A DNA stretch of 64,000 bases from Rhyacichthys aspro (taxonomy: Eukaryota > Chordata > Actinopteri > Gobiiformes > Rhyacichthyidae): assembly GCA_036850595.1 (NCBI GenBank), contig CM072158.1, positions 21,696,578 through 21,760,577 on the forward strand, in the 5' to 3' direction. Under the pieces are notes generated by a model. The model did no database searches. It had not been told where the DNA came from and saw nothing but the letters and a program-made list of their open reading frames with translations. How positions within the stretch are numbered: position 1 is the first letter of the stretch; every line of letters starts with the position of its first letter. This document shows positions 35,600 to 47,800 of this stretch, piece after piece. The translations under genes were made by a program, and so were the position numbers.

Positions 35600-36149
35600 C
35601 ACTGCACTTTAAAGATTTTAACATTTTCCCTGTATACCCAATTCTTTTATAATTTTCAAAAATTTATCTAAGGGCCACTTCGAGTGAGGGAGCGGGGTGT
35701 GTGTGGCCCCCTGACCGCCAGTAACCTATACATGTATATAGATAGGTTGCTACTAATCTGTGCATAATTGAATATGTTCGAATTATTATGATTCTTTTTC
35801 TTCTCCCAAATGAAATGGTCGAATTTTTTTTTTTAGTACAAGTCATTCATGAAAATTAAAAAAAAAATGGGACGATAGTGGCCCCCGGAAACTCTAAAAA
35901 TCATTACGCGAATGAGGCCCTGTCAAAACTGAATCATCATGTCAGTCTGAAGAAAAAAATATATTATCATGGAGCCACGTATTTAACAGAAGGTTGGCCA
36001 TCGTTTATTAAACTTTGAAAATGAAGATTTTGATAAAAATTCCACCCCTCAGACTTTAACAAACTTGTCCTAGAGTGTTTAAACCCAGTTGCACTAAACG
36101 TTTTCCACATCATGTAAACAAGTGTTTATCAGAAGTTGGTAAAGGTTTT
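35600..36149. repeat. Dispersed non-coding repeat block, left part
   Basis: Contains phrases such as GTGTGTGTGGCCCCCTGACC and ATAGTGGCCCCCGGAAACTC. They resemble the CCCCCT-containing blocks at 37200-37650, 56990-57360 and 59255-59830. The hAT at 36158 split it. Confidence 0.4.
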
Positions 36150-36157
36150 GTAGAAAC

Positions 36158-37191
36158 TAGAGATGCTCCGATCAGGATTTATGAGGCCGATCACCGATTT
36201 CCGATCACCGAAATTGTGATCGGCCGATACCGATCACAGCCGATATCGATCACAGCCGATACTGATCACATTAAATGTGTAATTAAGGGCTAAATTAAGA
36301 ATGCTATAAACAAAAATGAACCACTGAATTAACCCGTTACCATTCCAGTGGCCATCGTCACTTATTCATTTCTCGGTTTTAGACAACCGCTCGGTACACA
36401 TGCAGCACATCATTGGAAAGCTTAGATTCTTATCTTTTTAGTGATGTAAACATTTTCTAGACACAGCATCAACATTACGAACACTTAAAGCTTCTTTCGA
36501 AAAAAAACAAACAAATCGAAACCGAAACTTACTGGCGCTTCTCACCTCTGAAGTCTTCCTGTGGCTCAAACATACAAAACAATCCAACAAACACAGTCCT
36601 GTTCTGTTAGCAAGTGTTCAGAGAATCAAATACAGTAAAAATATCTACCTAACACATGTTATTGCATCCACAAATCCCCAAAGAGTGCAGTTTCGTCATT
36701 TTGATCGGAGTATTCCTTTATTTTATTGCTCCTAAGTGCGCATGTTTTTATTGCTCCTAAGCGCGCATGTTTTGAAACTCGAACCACTCTGAGCGTTTGA
36801 TTGACACCTCAGGCGTTTTTTGGCAGGATCGATTAGGGGTTAAACTGTTTAACTGTTCTTTTATTTAATAATTTTGTAATTTACCTAAAAGGTATCTTTT
36901 CAAGTAACAGCCAGGATTCCCCAAAACAAACATAGGTATAAACCATTAAAGAATCTCTGCCAATCCACAGGTAGCTCTCAACGTTGCAGGACTTAAATAA
37001 GTGTAAATACATGTTTCTCCTTTATTTAGTAAAGGTTTTCCAGTTTCTATGGATAAACATTGAGGACAAACCTCGCTTGTTCTGCGCATGATCGGCTTTT
37101 CTGATCAGCCATTTTGCCGAGCACCGATCACACTATTTATAGCCGTGATCGGCCGATCATGATCGGTGACCGATTGATCGGCGCACCTTTA
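36158..37191. mobile_element. hAT element with perfect 8-bp target duplication
   Basis: GTAGAAAC flanks both sides (36150-36157 and 37192-37199). The ends are TAGAGATGCTCCGATCAGG and, complemented, TAAAGGTGCGCCGATCAATC. The subterminal region is packed with GATCGGCCGAT motifs. No transposase frame was seen, so it is a non-autonomous copy. Confidence 0.88.
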
Positions 37192-37199
37192 GTAGAAAC

Positions 37200-37650
37200 C
37201 TGTTGCTCATTGCCAAACACATAAAGTGATACATAATATATATATATGTTATATCTTGCACATACTTTGTTTGATTCGACTCAAAAATTGATTCATCGGA
37301 TAAGTCCCTGGTCTGAAATACATGTCTATTGGAAAATTGAGGATGGGGGTAATAGTGCCCCCTGTAGAACAAAAATCATGTGTGGGTGAGATGTCAAAAA
37401 TGAGTTTTGTCATAGACAAATTAAATTTGGTACACGTGTCCATCAGAAAACCCTGATCAAAAAAGTAAATGACAGCCATGCCCCAGCTTTAATAGTGTTC
37501 CTGTGGTAATGCCCCAAAATCGAATTGATCATGTGAACACGTGATTTGCACCCTTTGTACTTTAACAAACAGGGGGTTTGACCAAACGACTTCAAAACTG
37601 GTGAACATGATCTAGAGAAGTGTTGTATTTTTCGAGTATTGGCCCACAAA
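37200..37650. repeat. Dispersed non-coding repeat block, right part
   Basis: ATAGTGCCCCCTGTAGAAC, TTAAATTTGGTACACGTGTC and CATCAGAAAACCCTGATCAA mark the same family as at 56990 and 59255. No coding frame is conserved among the copies. Confidence 0.5.
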
Positions 37651-37656
37651 CACTGA

Positions 37657-38428
37657 TACCGTATTTTCCGGACTATAAGCCACTACTTTTTTCCCACGCT
37701 TTGAACCATGCGGCTTATACAGAGATGCGGCTTTTCTATGATTTTTTTCTTCAGCCCTCAGGGGGGCGCTCTAGCGGGAAGTGCAAAAACGAGACAAACG
37801 AGGCAGCGGTAGTCGGTACAAACCATAGAATATAAAGAAAGCACCAGTTTTTATTCTTAGCACATGCAACCCAAGATGCACAACAGCAAAATACGGTAAT
37901 ATTTTTACACCCTCACCCCCTCATTATGGAAAACAAATGAAGTGACAGTGGTTTGGTGTTCAGTAGTTTCAATGCTTAGGAGCAAGATGAATAGTGACTT
38001 GTGGTTTCAGTGCACGGGAGAATGAAGCGACTGTAATAGTTGCGCAGTTGCGCTTTAACAGTGCGCAGGAAGAAAAAGTGACCGTGGTTTGGTGTTCAGT
38101 GGTTTTAGTACGCAGGAGGAAGAAAAATAAAGCAACTTGGTTTTAGTGCACAGGAGGAAGATGAATAAAACCATCAATGACTTTTCTGTTTTGTTTGATC
38201 AGCACTTTTACTGCCGTGTTACAGGCACTGTTCGGAAACAATCAGTTCAGGTATATGAATAAACACTTATGGTACAAAATCTTTCTATGTAAATATCTTA
38301 TTTCTCAGCCTGGGTATCGGCGGCTTATAGTCCAGTGCGGCTTATATGTGACAAAATATATATTTCTTTTCAATTTTAGTGGGTGCGGCTTATATTTAGG
38401 TGCGCTCTATAGTCCGGAAAATACGGTA
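37657..38428. mobile_element. MITE with TACCGTATTTTCCGGACTATA termini
   Basis: The 21-bp inverted ends TACCGTATTTTCCGGACTATA and TATAGTCCGGAAAATACGGTA are perfect complements. Inside are CGGCTTATA motifs and imperfect tandem copies of GGTTT(T)AGTGCACAGGAGGAAG. No coding capacity is seen. Confidence 0.88.
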
Positions 38429-38759
38429 TATCTTCCACATATTTTGTGCGATTTGGACTGCTTGTTCTGTTTCTAGAAGGGAACCTTTAGAACTTTTAGG
38501 AAACAGAGACGGCACCAGCACACAGTTGTGACAGGCGAGGGTCGATCATCGCGGCTATATTTTAGAATTAGAGCTGCTTTGATAATAACTCATAGCTCCT
38601 TGTACATGTGTTCCAGATTAAAGGATGGAGAATGTCAGGACCATACTATGTTGCTTCAGCTGCAGTCTCCACATTTTCCACCAGGGCTGTGATTATCTGG
38701 ATTCACATCAGTGTAAGCCCTCTTTCACCAAGGCCTGACTTCTGCATTCAGTCAAAAAG

Positions 38760-38853
38760 ATGAGACACAGACAGCTGCCTTTCACTGTGGCTCTGCTGCT
38801 GTTTTTCTATCAGTGTCAGAGCAGGGTCACTCCCAGAGTCTCCTTCCCAATCG
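38760..38853 (+). CDS. sema4e: Semaphorin coding exon 1 (signal peptide)
   Basis: ATG at 38760, followed by a basic n-region (RHRQ), a hydrophobic core (FTVALLLFF) and a small-residue cut region (QCQS). It ends phase 1 at ATCG/GTGAGT. No in-frame ATG lies closer upstream, and the signal peptide decides the start. Confidence 0.85.
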
Positions 38854-41800
38854 GTGAGTCAGCACTTCATTAAATGGGGTATCTGATACTTTGACGAAAT
38901 TGTAGTCTAGTGTCTGCCATTTAGCATAAATGTTTAGCTGGGCCTCTGAAAAATTCTATATTCTACTTTTCTCTTTCTCTCTGCTTTCCAATAGGCAGTC
39001 CTGAAAGAAGGCTCACCTTCTTTAGCAGTCCTGATGTCAGCAACACCACCAGCCTGCTTCTGAGTGAGGACGAGGATACCCTGTATGTGGGCGCACAGGA
39101 TGTGGTGTTGGCATTGGACGTTACTCACAAGGAGGCTTTCTTAGTTAAAAGAAAGGTAGAAGTAGCACTAAAATTCTTGCTCAAGTAAAAGAAAACATCA
39201 TAGGTCTTAATATATTGTTTACAAATTGGAAACAGTCAAGAAGATCACATTTCTCATATTATAATGTGCACATATATATTGTATTAAGTTAATTAATTCT
39301 GTCTCTCTTTCTCTCTGTTGATGATCTTCTTTTCTGTCAGCTTGAGTGGAGCCCATCACAAAAAGACATTGAACAATGTTCAATGAAAGGCAAAAAAATG
39401 GCAAGTATTTTTATGTATTGTACTTTATAAACAGTCTATTTGTAAAAAGAAACATTGTTAACTTTATCCACAAGACTGCTGAGAGAAATATGGGACATTT
39501 TCTCAAAATGTTTTGATTTTATTTTGAAAATGAAAAGAACTGGTTAGATGCATCAGCCTCAGAAGTCTGTGAAGCAACACCATCAGACACTGAAACAGAA
39601 GGTCCACATGCTTGTCTTGTGTGGAGGGGACAATATGTGACATGGAAAAGGATCTTACATTAGCAGTGTGAGACTTAAGCCAAGAAAAAAAGTTTGAAGC
39701 GTTATCAAAGACAGAACTCAGTGTTGAAGTCTCAACTTGTGCATCACACTCCACAAACAAGCCCACTGCGTGTTATTTCAAACTTTCTTGGAGATGGCCA
39801 GTGAGAAAGGGTCCCGTTTGTGGCTGTGAAGATCTACATGGAGAAAGGAAGATGAAATGAAATGGCTACACAGTTCATTTATTACTAAACAGATTCAAAC
39901 AGCGGCAGAACTGGAGCAAACCTTTTGTCTTTAAGTGAGAAGGATGTGTGATGCTTTGATGTGCACAGGAGACACTTTTTACACTTTACGTGGGGGCTTG
40001 TGGCTTGGTGTTTTTTTTTTCTTTTTTAGGTTTTTTTAGTTCTTAAGCCTGTAGTCAAACAAGAAATTAATAGTATAATAAAACCTTAAGATATAAGATC
40101 CAGAAAAAAAATCTTGTTTTTTTGCACATTTGTCACACTTACTGTTTCAAACAAATTTTTATATTCGACAAAGATAACTCAAGTAAACACAAAATGCAGT
40201 TTTTACGTCATGATTTTATTAAGCGAAAAAAAAAAGGCTATCCAAACCTTTCTCATTGTATTACATACAGAGAAAATCAGTCTGGGATCGCCCAATCTGC
40301 CCCCGATTTCTGCTCCGGCTCTTTCTTTCCGACCAATCGTAGCGAAGGGAGGCGGTGTTTTGTTTCGCGTCATATTGAGCGCGAGAAAACAGTAGCAGGT
40401 TTAGGTAGCTTACTACAATCGAAATAAACACTGAACTCGATATTACACCCTGTGTCTTCAGATTTTTCGGACAAAAACAACAGAAGTCATTCACCGAAGC
40501 ATCTTCTCTCTCTAGCCATGCTGGTGTACGCTGTGGTTTGTTGACAACTAGAATAAGTTTCGCTTTCCTTACGTCACATCTGTGGCTTCTCTGATTGGTC
40601 CACTCAGCGAGCGTTAGTTCTGCCCATGGTCCTGCCTTGAAATCCTGTTTAAATCCAGCAATCCCAGACTGACTTTCTCTGTATGTAATACAATGAGAAA
40701 GCAGTCTGGCTGGCCAGGCTAATCCAAACCTACATGGCCCGTTAAATCATGAATTTACTGTGATTAATCACTTTTTTTTTTTTTTTTTTTAAAGCCTGAG
40801 TTCAATTTCACTATCCACACACGCCTGATTATTGCCAGACTTGTTGAATCAAGAAATAACTTAAATAGAACCTGTCTGACAAAGTGGCATAGGCCAAAAG
40901 ATCTCAAAAAGCAAGACATAATGCCACTATCCCAAGAAATTAAAAACAACAGATGAGAAACAAAGAGTTGTTAGTCCTTTAGTGGCTGAAAAGGTACAAA
41001 GGGAAGAAGCTTCAAAAGGAAGAAAATGTATATGTAGCATTCATACAGGAAACAGAATCTGGAAATGAAATGAGACTGGGTTACAAAGTAACTTCTTCTA
41101 CGGCTCTCTCTAAATGAGTAGAGGGCATTTGACAGGATCGAGTGGAAACATCTGTTTGTGGTTATAGGAAAATGTGTTTTTGGCATGTGCTGTTAAAGGA
41201 TCTAACACATCAATACTTTTAAGAAACAGTATGAAAAAATTCTATACGGGTTAAATGTCAAAAATCTGTCATTGCCTTTGTTGTCTGTAGCTCAGAAATT
41301 ATTACCTAACTGAATTTTAAATGTGTCTAATGTCATATTTAGTAGTCACTGTGAATATGTTACCAGTACTGCTGAAAACATAACTTAGAAAAATAGAAAC
41401 TGTTTTTCAATGTTATAAAATGAGTATTATTTCAAAGAGAACTCCACTACTACTTATTTCTTCTTCTCTAGGTGGACTGTCCCAACTTTATCCGTGTCCT
41501 TGAGTTTTTGAATAGCACTCATATCTATGCTTGTGGAACATTTGCTTTCAGCCCTCGCTGCACGTACATTGTAAGATCACATCCTCTACTTTTTAATCTT
41601 TGAATTGTACTGTTCCTATACTTTAACTTTCTGTTTTGCAAATATTGTTATAACAACATGACAACCTTAATGATTCATATTAGGACATGGAGACACTGAC
41701 GATGAGTGATAGGTCTGATGAAGGAAGAGGTCGTTGTCCCTATGACCCCTATCAGCGCAATACTGCCATTGTTGTGGGTAAGACTAAGATTCTGTAGAAA

Positions 41801-44800
41801 GACAAAAGTGTAGGAAAGCCAACAAGGAAAGTATCTGCCTTGGCTAAATTAGGCTATTTTGGGATTAATGAAACAGCGAGATAATGCCCTGAAGATCACT
41901 CTCAAGACAAAAACAATTCACGGTAGACAAATCTTAACCTCATTTAGAAATAAAGTTAATTAGAAATGCAAAATTTAATTTCTTTATTAATGGAATAAAA
42001 ATACAAAATGTAATACTAAGAAGTCTGGACACACATAAAAAAACTAACAAGGAACATTACTGCAAACGGCAGTGTCAGAGAATTACAACTAAATAAGGAA
42101 GTAATCAACGACCCAATTAAGATTCCAGCTGCCTTTAACATTTATTTTGTAGATTCTGTTAAGAACTTACTGAAGCACCAGTCTTAGATTTGTGTAAAAA
42201 AAAAATTAAAGCCAAAGATGCATTCAGTTTGAACACATGACTCCTATTGCTAATATCATAAATGAATCCATAAATATGACAATATCTTCCCAAACTACTG
42301 TAAACTTTCAGCAATCACTCCAATCTTCAAATCTGGAGATCCTACAGAAATCAGAAATTTTTAGACCAACAAGCATAGCATTCCAGTGGTCTCCAAGATA
42401 AATGCATAGCAGAACAACTTGTCAAACATTTAAATCATAGTCCATTTCTCATCTTCAATGCAGTTTGGCTTCAGAAAACACCATTCAACTGAAACAGTCA
42501 TTTAATTTCTCTTGGAAAAAGTCAAGTTGGACATTGATAAAGGTGGTGTAGTCGAAGCAGTGGTTCTTACTTAAAGGTGGAATAGAAGATGTTTGCGAAC
42601 ATTCAGACAGCAGCGACTGTTACCCAGTTTTTGAAAAATGCGCATGCGCAAGACGAGCCAACTTCTTTCACAGTTCTTTCCGAGATCCGCCTCCAAAACA
42701 ACACGCACGCGCCAGAGACTAACAGACGCCGCTTCACAGCTGACTGGCCCCGATTCTCTCCATACAATGTCACAAACGCAGGTTTCTGTCCATTGATTGT
42801 TAGAAAATTGAAATAGAGTAGCCCTGCCTGTAACGTTTTACAATAATAAGAAATAACTTCTAACTTCTGCCCACCAAAAAGAATAGCGATCAAACATTAC
42901 ATGTGTCTAACAATATACAGTGACAAAACACCAGATAATACTCCCAACTAGCAGTTTTTAATATGACAACCAAACATTGAGCCTAAAACTTACCTGCCGA
43001 GCAGCGTATTCCTCGCTGTGCCTTCAGCGCTCGCTATCGCTCAAACGATGCACCAAGAACAACTCTGGTTATGTTTCTTTCATCTGCCATCTTTTTCCTT
43101 TTCGCAGCCACCTCACACATAGTCTTTCTTTTACAGTTACCTTCATCAGTGTTCTTCGCAGCCATCGTGTAAAACCTTGCTAACGACAAAAAATATTAAC
43201 TAGATATAAATGTAGCCTGAAGCTAACGAGGAGTAGCTAGATGAACAAACTAAAGCTAACGGATGGAGCTAACGTTAGTTAAACAGACTGTCCCCCCCCC
43301 CTATCTACACAAATAAATAAAGAGAAAAAGAAAAAAGGGAAATAAATGACTATGTGGTCCTGACAATGGAGCTGCACAAAGGAGCAGTCTGTGCCTGACA
43401 GTGAAGCTGCACAGTGAGGCTGTTTAACGGTAGCACGGTAGCAACACAAAAGCAGCTGTAAACAGAATACGGGAACGCGCACGCTTCCGCCCTCACGTAG
43501 CAGGAGTGATTGACAGGCTGATTGACCAATAGAACACGCGATGAGAGCGTTTTTGATTGGTTAATGTTTTTAAGGCACCACCACTTCCACAATTGACATA
43601 TAATAAATTTTATTTTTCAAGACCTCTTATTTTCCGATGTCTTATATGCAAGTAAAAACAAATTTATAAAATATAACAAAAAATGTTTACAAAAACATCT
43701 TCTATTCTACCTTTAAAGAAAGCTTTTGATACTGTCAATCACCAGATTTTAATGAATAAACTGTTATTTGTATTTCTCTTCCGGCACTGTACAATGGATG
43801 GAATCATACCTGGTACAAAGAATTTGGAGCACAAAATTCAACATCTTGTGAAAATCTATTAGGTTTACCTCAAGATTCTGTCTTGGGACCATTATTATTT
43901 AGCCGATACGTAAATTATATCCCTTATCTGTCTATTTAATGCACAATGCCAGCTATATGCATGATGCAGAGTTGTATATGTACATGCAAAAAACTGCTTA
44001 AGAACTGTCATTTGCAATGAGCAATTTATCAGACTAATTGCAGGTGGTCTCAATTGGTCCTTAGTGTCAACTGTATGTTTTTTTGTTTGTTTTTTCAAAA
44101 AAGATAAGTGCTGACAATGTAGATCCTGTTGTCGTACAAGGAACAAAACTTGAAGTAGTTCATGAGTTCAAGTATTTAGGTGTTATTGTTCATTCAGAAC
44201 TCTGCTTTAAGCAGCAAGTTAGTCATCACCAATACCTTAACATGAATCAGCTATACCAGGGGTGGGCAAACGTTTTGGCTCAAGGGCCACACCGGGTTTT
44301 GAAATCTGACAGACGGGCCGGACCACTAAACTATAAACTAGGATTAATTACATTAGAAAACCTGTACCATTTCTTGCACAGACTGGTTAGTATAATGTTT
44401 GGTGGAAAAGTGATGGCTGATATTATGTTCTTTGAAACCTGCAACAGTTTCATGGCAAATAAGACATATGGTACTGACTGGACTTCAGTCAATTATCTCG
44501 AAACCTTCAAATATCTCTGTCCGCTCCATATTAAAAACTTGTGTGAATGGACGTTTTCTGTATGTAGATATGATGGTAGCTTTAGCAAAAGCACAAGACA
44601 TTTAAGGAAAATGTCCAAATATATCCTGTCTTATATTAAATTATAAATACTTTGTAAATGCTTGGCGGGCCGCATTACACAGATCAACGGGCCGCATGTG
44701 GCCCCCGGGCCTTAGTTTGCCTACCACTGAGCTATACTGTACTTATGCAAAGATCATATCACATATACAAGCCAAGCTAGGTACTGGCATGCAAGACAAC

Positions 44801-47800
44801 TCTAAAACCTGTTGAAACAGTAATGAAACAGGAAATAAACCAAAATGTATCATCACTGCGGGATTAAAACAAAACATGATTTATTGAGCAGGGAAAACAT
44901 GATAAAATATACAGACTCTATCCTTGTATTTAAAATCTTACATGAACAAGCCCCTGCTCCACAACAGGAATTTCTATTAAAAAAAATCAGGACGGGTCAA
45001 TCAGAGCTAGTTCCAGAGGTTAATGTATAGTTCCATCTAGAAAAAGTACCTTTGGACAGGCTGCGTTTTCATACCAGGCCTCTCAAACTTGGAACACAAT
45101 ATCCGTAGTAATACGTGATCTGCCTAACTTCAGCTCATTACTGGACCAAAACTGCTCGTACAATCTGACATGAACTTTTAGGGTGTGTGTTTGTTTGTGT
45201 GTGGTGAACAACTGACTCTTGTTTGTAATTTTAAAGTATATTGACTGGTTGTCGTCATATTGTTGTGTTGTGCAGCTGGCTTTGGCCTGCCAAGGGACTG
45301 AGGATGGAAATTAGCCTTGGCTATAAATTTTTTATTTACATGTTCATTTACATTTTCAGGAGACTGCTTGTATGATTCCATTTGTACTAATCTTTAAAAG
45401 GGTTAAAACTGACATTGTTGTAAAGGCATCAGTCAACCAAGAAACTATCCCTAAAACCCAGAAGGTCCTAACTTGCTCTTGTATAATCAAAAGTAGATTG
45501 TCTGCTGACATAAGTGTTAATCTAGGGAGTTCAAAAGCTGCTGTCAGAAGTGTTGTGTGTGACTATGTCTCTAGATGGTGAGCTGTACACCGGGACTGTG
45601 GCTGACTACAGGGGGAACCGGCCCGTGATTTCTCGACACCTCAGTGAGGGCCAGCGTGTTGACCTCAAGTTAGATGACACATTAGGATGGCTCGAGGGTG
45701 AGTCCTGATGCTCATTCAGAGAATTCTATGGTTTGTTTATTGTTTGTTATTGTTTTTGCTGAAGAATTTATTCGAACAGATCACATGCAGCTCCATTTGA
45801 GAAAGGCACTGTGTATAGACCTGTGTCTGAGGTCTGTTTATCCAGGTCATGGAGTACTAAAGTTACCCAGAAGTAGGCATCTGGACATTGTCCTGAAGTT
45901 AATTTTCACCTAAAGCCATCTCCAGACATCCTGCTGTTAATATTGTCTACTGGGTGCTCCAGGGAACAGATTGATGTGAGTGTGATAAGGCCACAGATTT
46001 GAAATACATTCCAAAACACTGCTTCTCTCATATTTTTTCAGTGAGAGTTCTGTTCATGGGAACAGGAGGAGGGCATTCATGTCAGAATGTAACAGAGAAG
46101 CTGGACTCGGGCCTAAAATTATGTCCTGATACTAAAACAAAAGTAGCAGCATATTTGGTTCCACTCTCTAGATCGGGGGTCCCCAACTTTTTTTGGGAGG
46201 AAGCCAGAGTATCTGAAGAAGGCCCACGGTAATACGGGGAGGACATTCAGATTCCTCATGGAAAGGCAGAGTGTTGGCCGGCCCAGGGGTCAAACCCACA
46301 ACCTTCTTGCTGAGAGGCAGGAGTGCTAACCACTTTGTCACCATGCACCCATACATTTTCAACATTAATTTTAATTACATTAATATAATTACTACACCTA
46401 TAATGTAAATGTGACAAAACTCACCCTAATGTAGAGTCAGTCAGACTCTGGTCTGTTTTCTGCAACGAGCCCCACTGAGGAGTGATTGGGGATAGTGACA
46501 CTTGTACTTACCTGATGCGATGAGCCCATAATTTAAGTGAGACTCGTGGTATTTTCTTTCAACTGCAGCTTTTGTTGGCCGTCTTGTCACCTGTCTTTTA
46601 TTATTGGGCCTCTCCATCTTATCGAAGAAGCTCTGCAGTGATAATTGTCTTTTGCTCATTTTAGTGAGGTTCATTGTGTGGGCTTAATTTAGACATATGG
46701 AAGAACTGTGAGTGAGTCGAGTAGGAAAAAGGCCCTAGCGGAAGTGAACAGTTTTTATACATTAAAAAAATAAAAGTACAGATAAATGTTTTTACCAGTA
46801 GCAAATGGGATCGGGGTTTAGGGACCCATTTTCTGAGCAGTTGTGTATTATTCCTAACAGCACTGTACTGAGCTGAAAGATGACTTCTGTGATGCATTCT
46901 GTTTTGTGTAGATCCAACTTTCATCAGCTCCATTTTTGTTCCTGATGAGGAGAAGATCTATTTCTTCTTCAGTGAAGTGGGCAGAGAATATGATTTCATC
47001 GACAAATTTATTGTCTCTCGTGTTTCTCAGATTTGCACAGTAAGAGACAAAAACCCTCAACCTCTTATCACTGCAAACACATAGACATCACACATAAATG
47101 ATTGATCAGAAAACAACATTTTAGAGCAGATGAAACTACCAGTGTGGTATGCACAAAGTGTCATCGCATGTGAGCAGTCGTAGGCAGGACAAAACGCTTT
47201 TAACTGAAGAATCTGGGCTCTTGTATTAATGCAACCCTGCATAACTTTTAGCCAGTGTAGAGCACAGATTCCTGTCTGTGCAACTGGACTATCACTGATG
47301 TCATGTTTGTTTACAAGAAGAGACTATCAAAGCCAGCAAATTTGAAAGAAAGAGCATGTCCTCTGAAACAGTAGAAAAATTTTAGCGTATTTTGTAAAAA
47401 TATGACACTGTTAGGGTCCAGTGTATTGGTCTATTTTCTTAATTACATGTATAGTGTAGTGTAATCTCATGTGATATGTCCCTGTCTGAGGACAGAAAGT
47501 TATACTGGAGGTTTCTGTCCAGCTGAGGGTACTGTGTCAGTGAGATAGGCATGATTCTATCAATCTCATGTCTAAGAACCAGCAAAATGGTTTTGAAAAT
47601 ATATATTTTTGGGCTTAAAGTGACACAGGATTGACACAGGATTAAAGACCTTAATTAGAGCAATGACACTCTATTGACAACACAAATGAAATTAACTGGT
47701 AGCAAATGTTCTGACAGACTTCTGGAGTGTGTACACACATTTTCTCAATTAAACAAAGTGGCCCTCATTTATCAAGGTTGTGTATCCGTAAAAGTGGAAA

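Larger units (their letters stand above)
42000..45178 (+). mobile_element. Rex1-like LINE in semaphorin intron 5, twice interrupted
   Basis: In order: SVREL…PIKIPAAFNIYFVDSV, FGFRKHHSTETVI, KKAFDTVNHQILMNKLL, LEVVHEFKYLGVIVHSELCF, then YHHCGIKTKHDLLSRENMIK, YTDSILVFKILHEQAPAPQQ and near 45060 the tail 'FGQA.F…ASQTWNTIS'. This is the gene order of a Jockey/CR1-group fish LINE. The catalytic box was not readable. Insertions at 42575-43712 and 44257-44729 separate the blocks. Many stops are present. Confidence 0.78.

Noticed and set aside
44083..44646. A 187-codon open frame
   Set aside because: Only the start is LINE sequence. The rest is the hAT MITE at 44257-44729, so the join is accidental.
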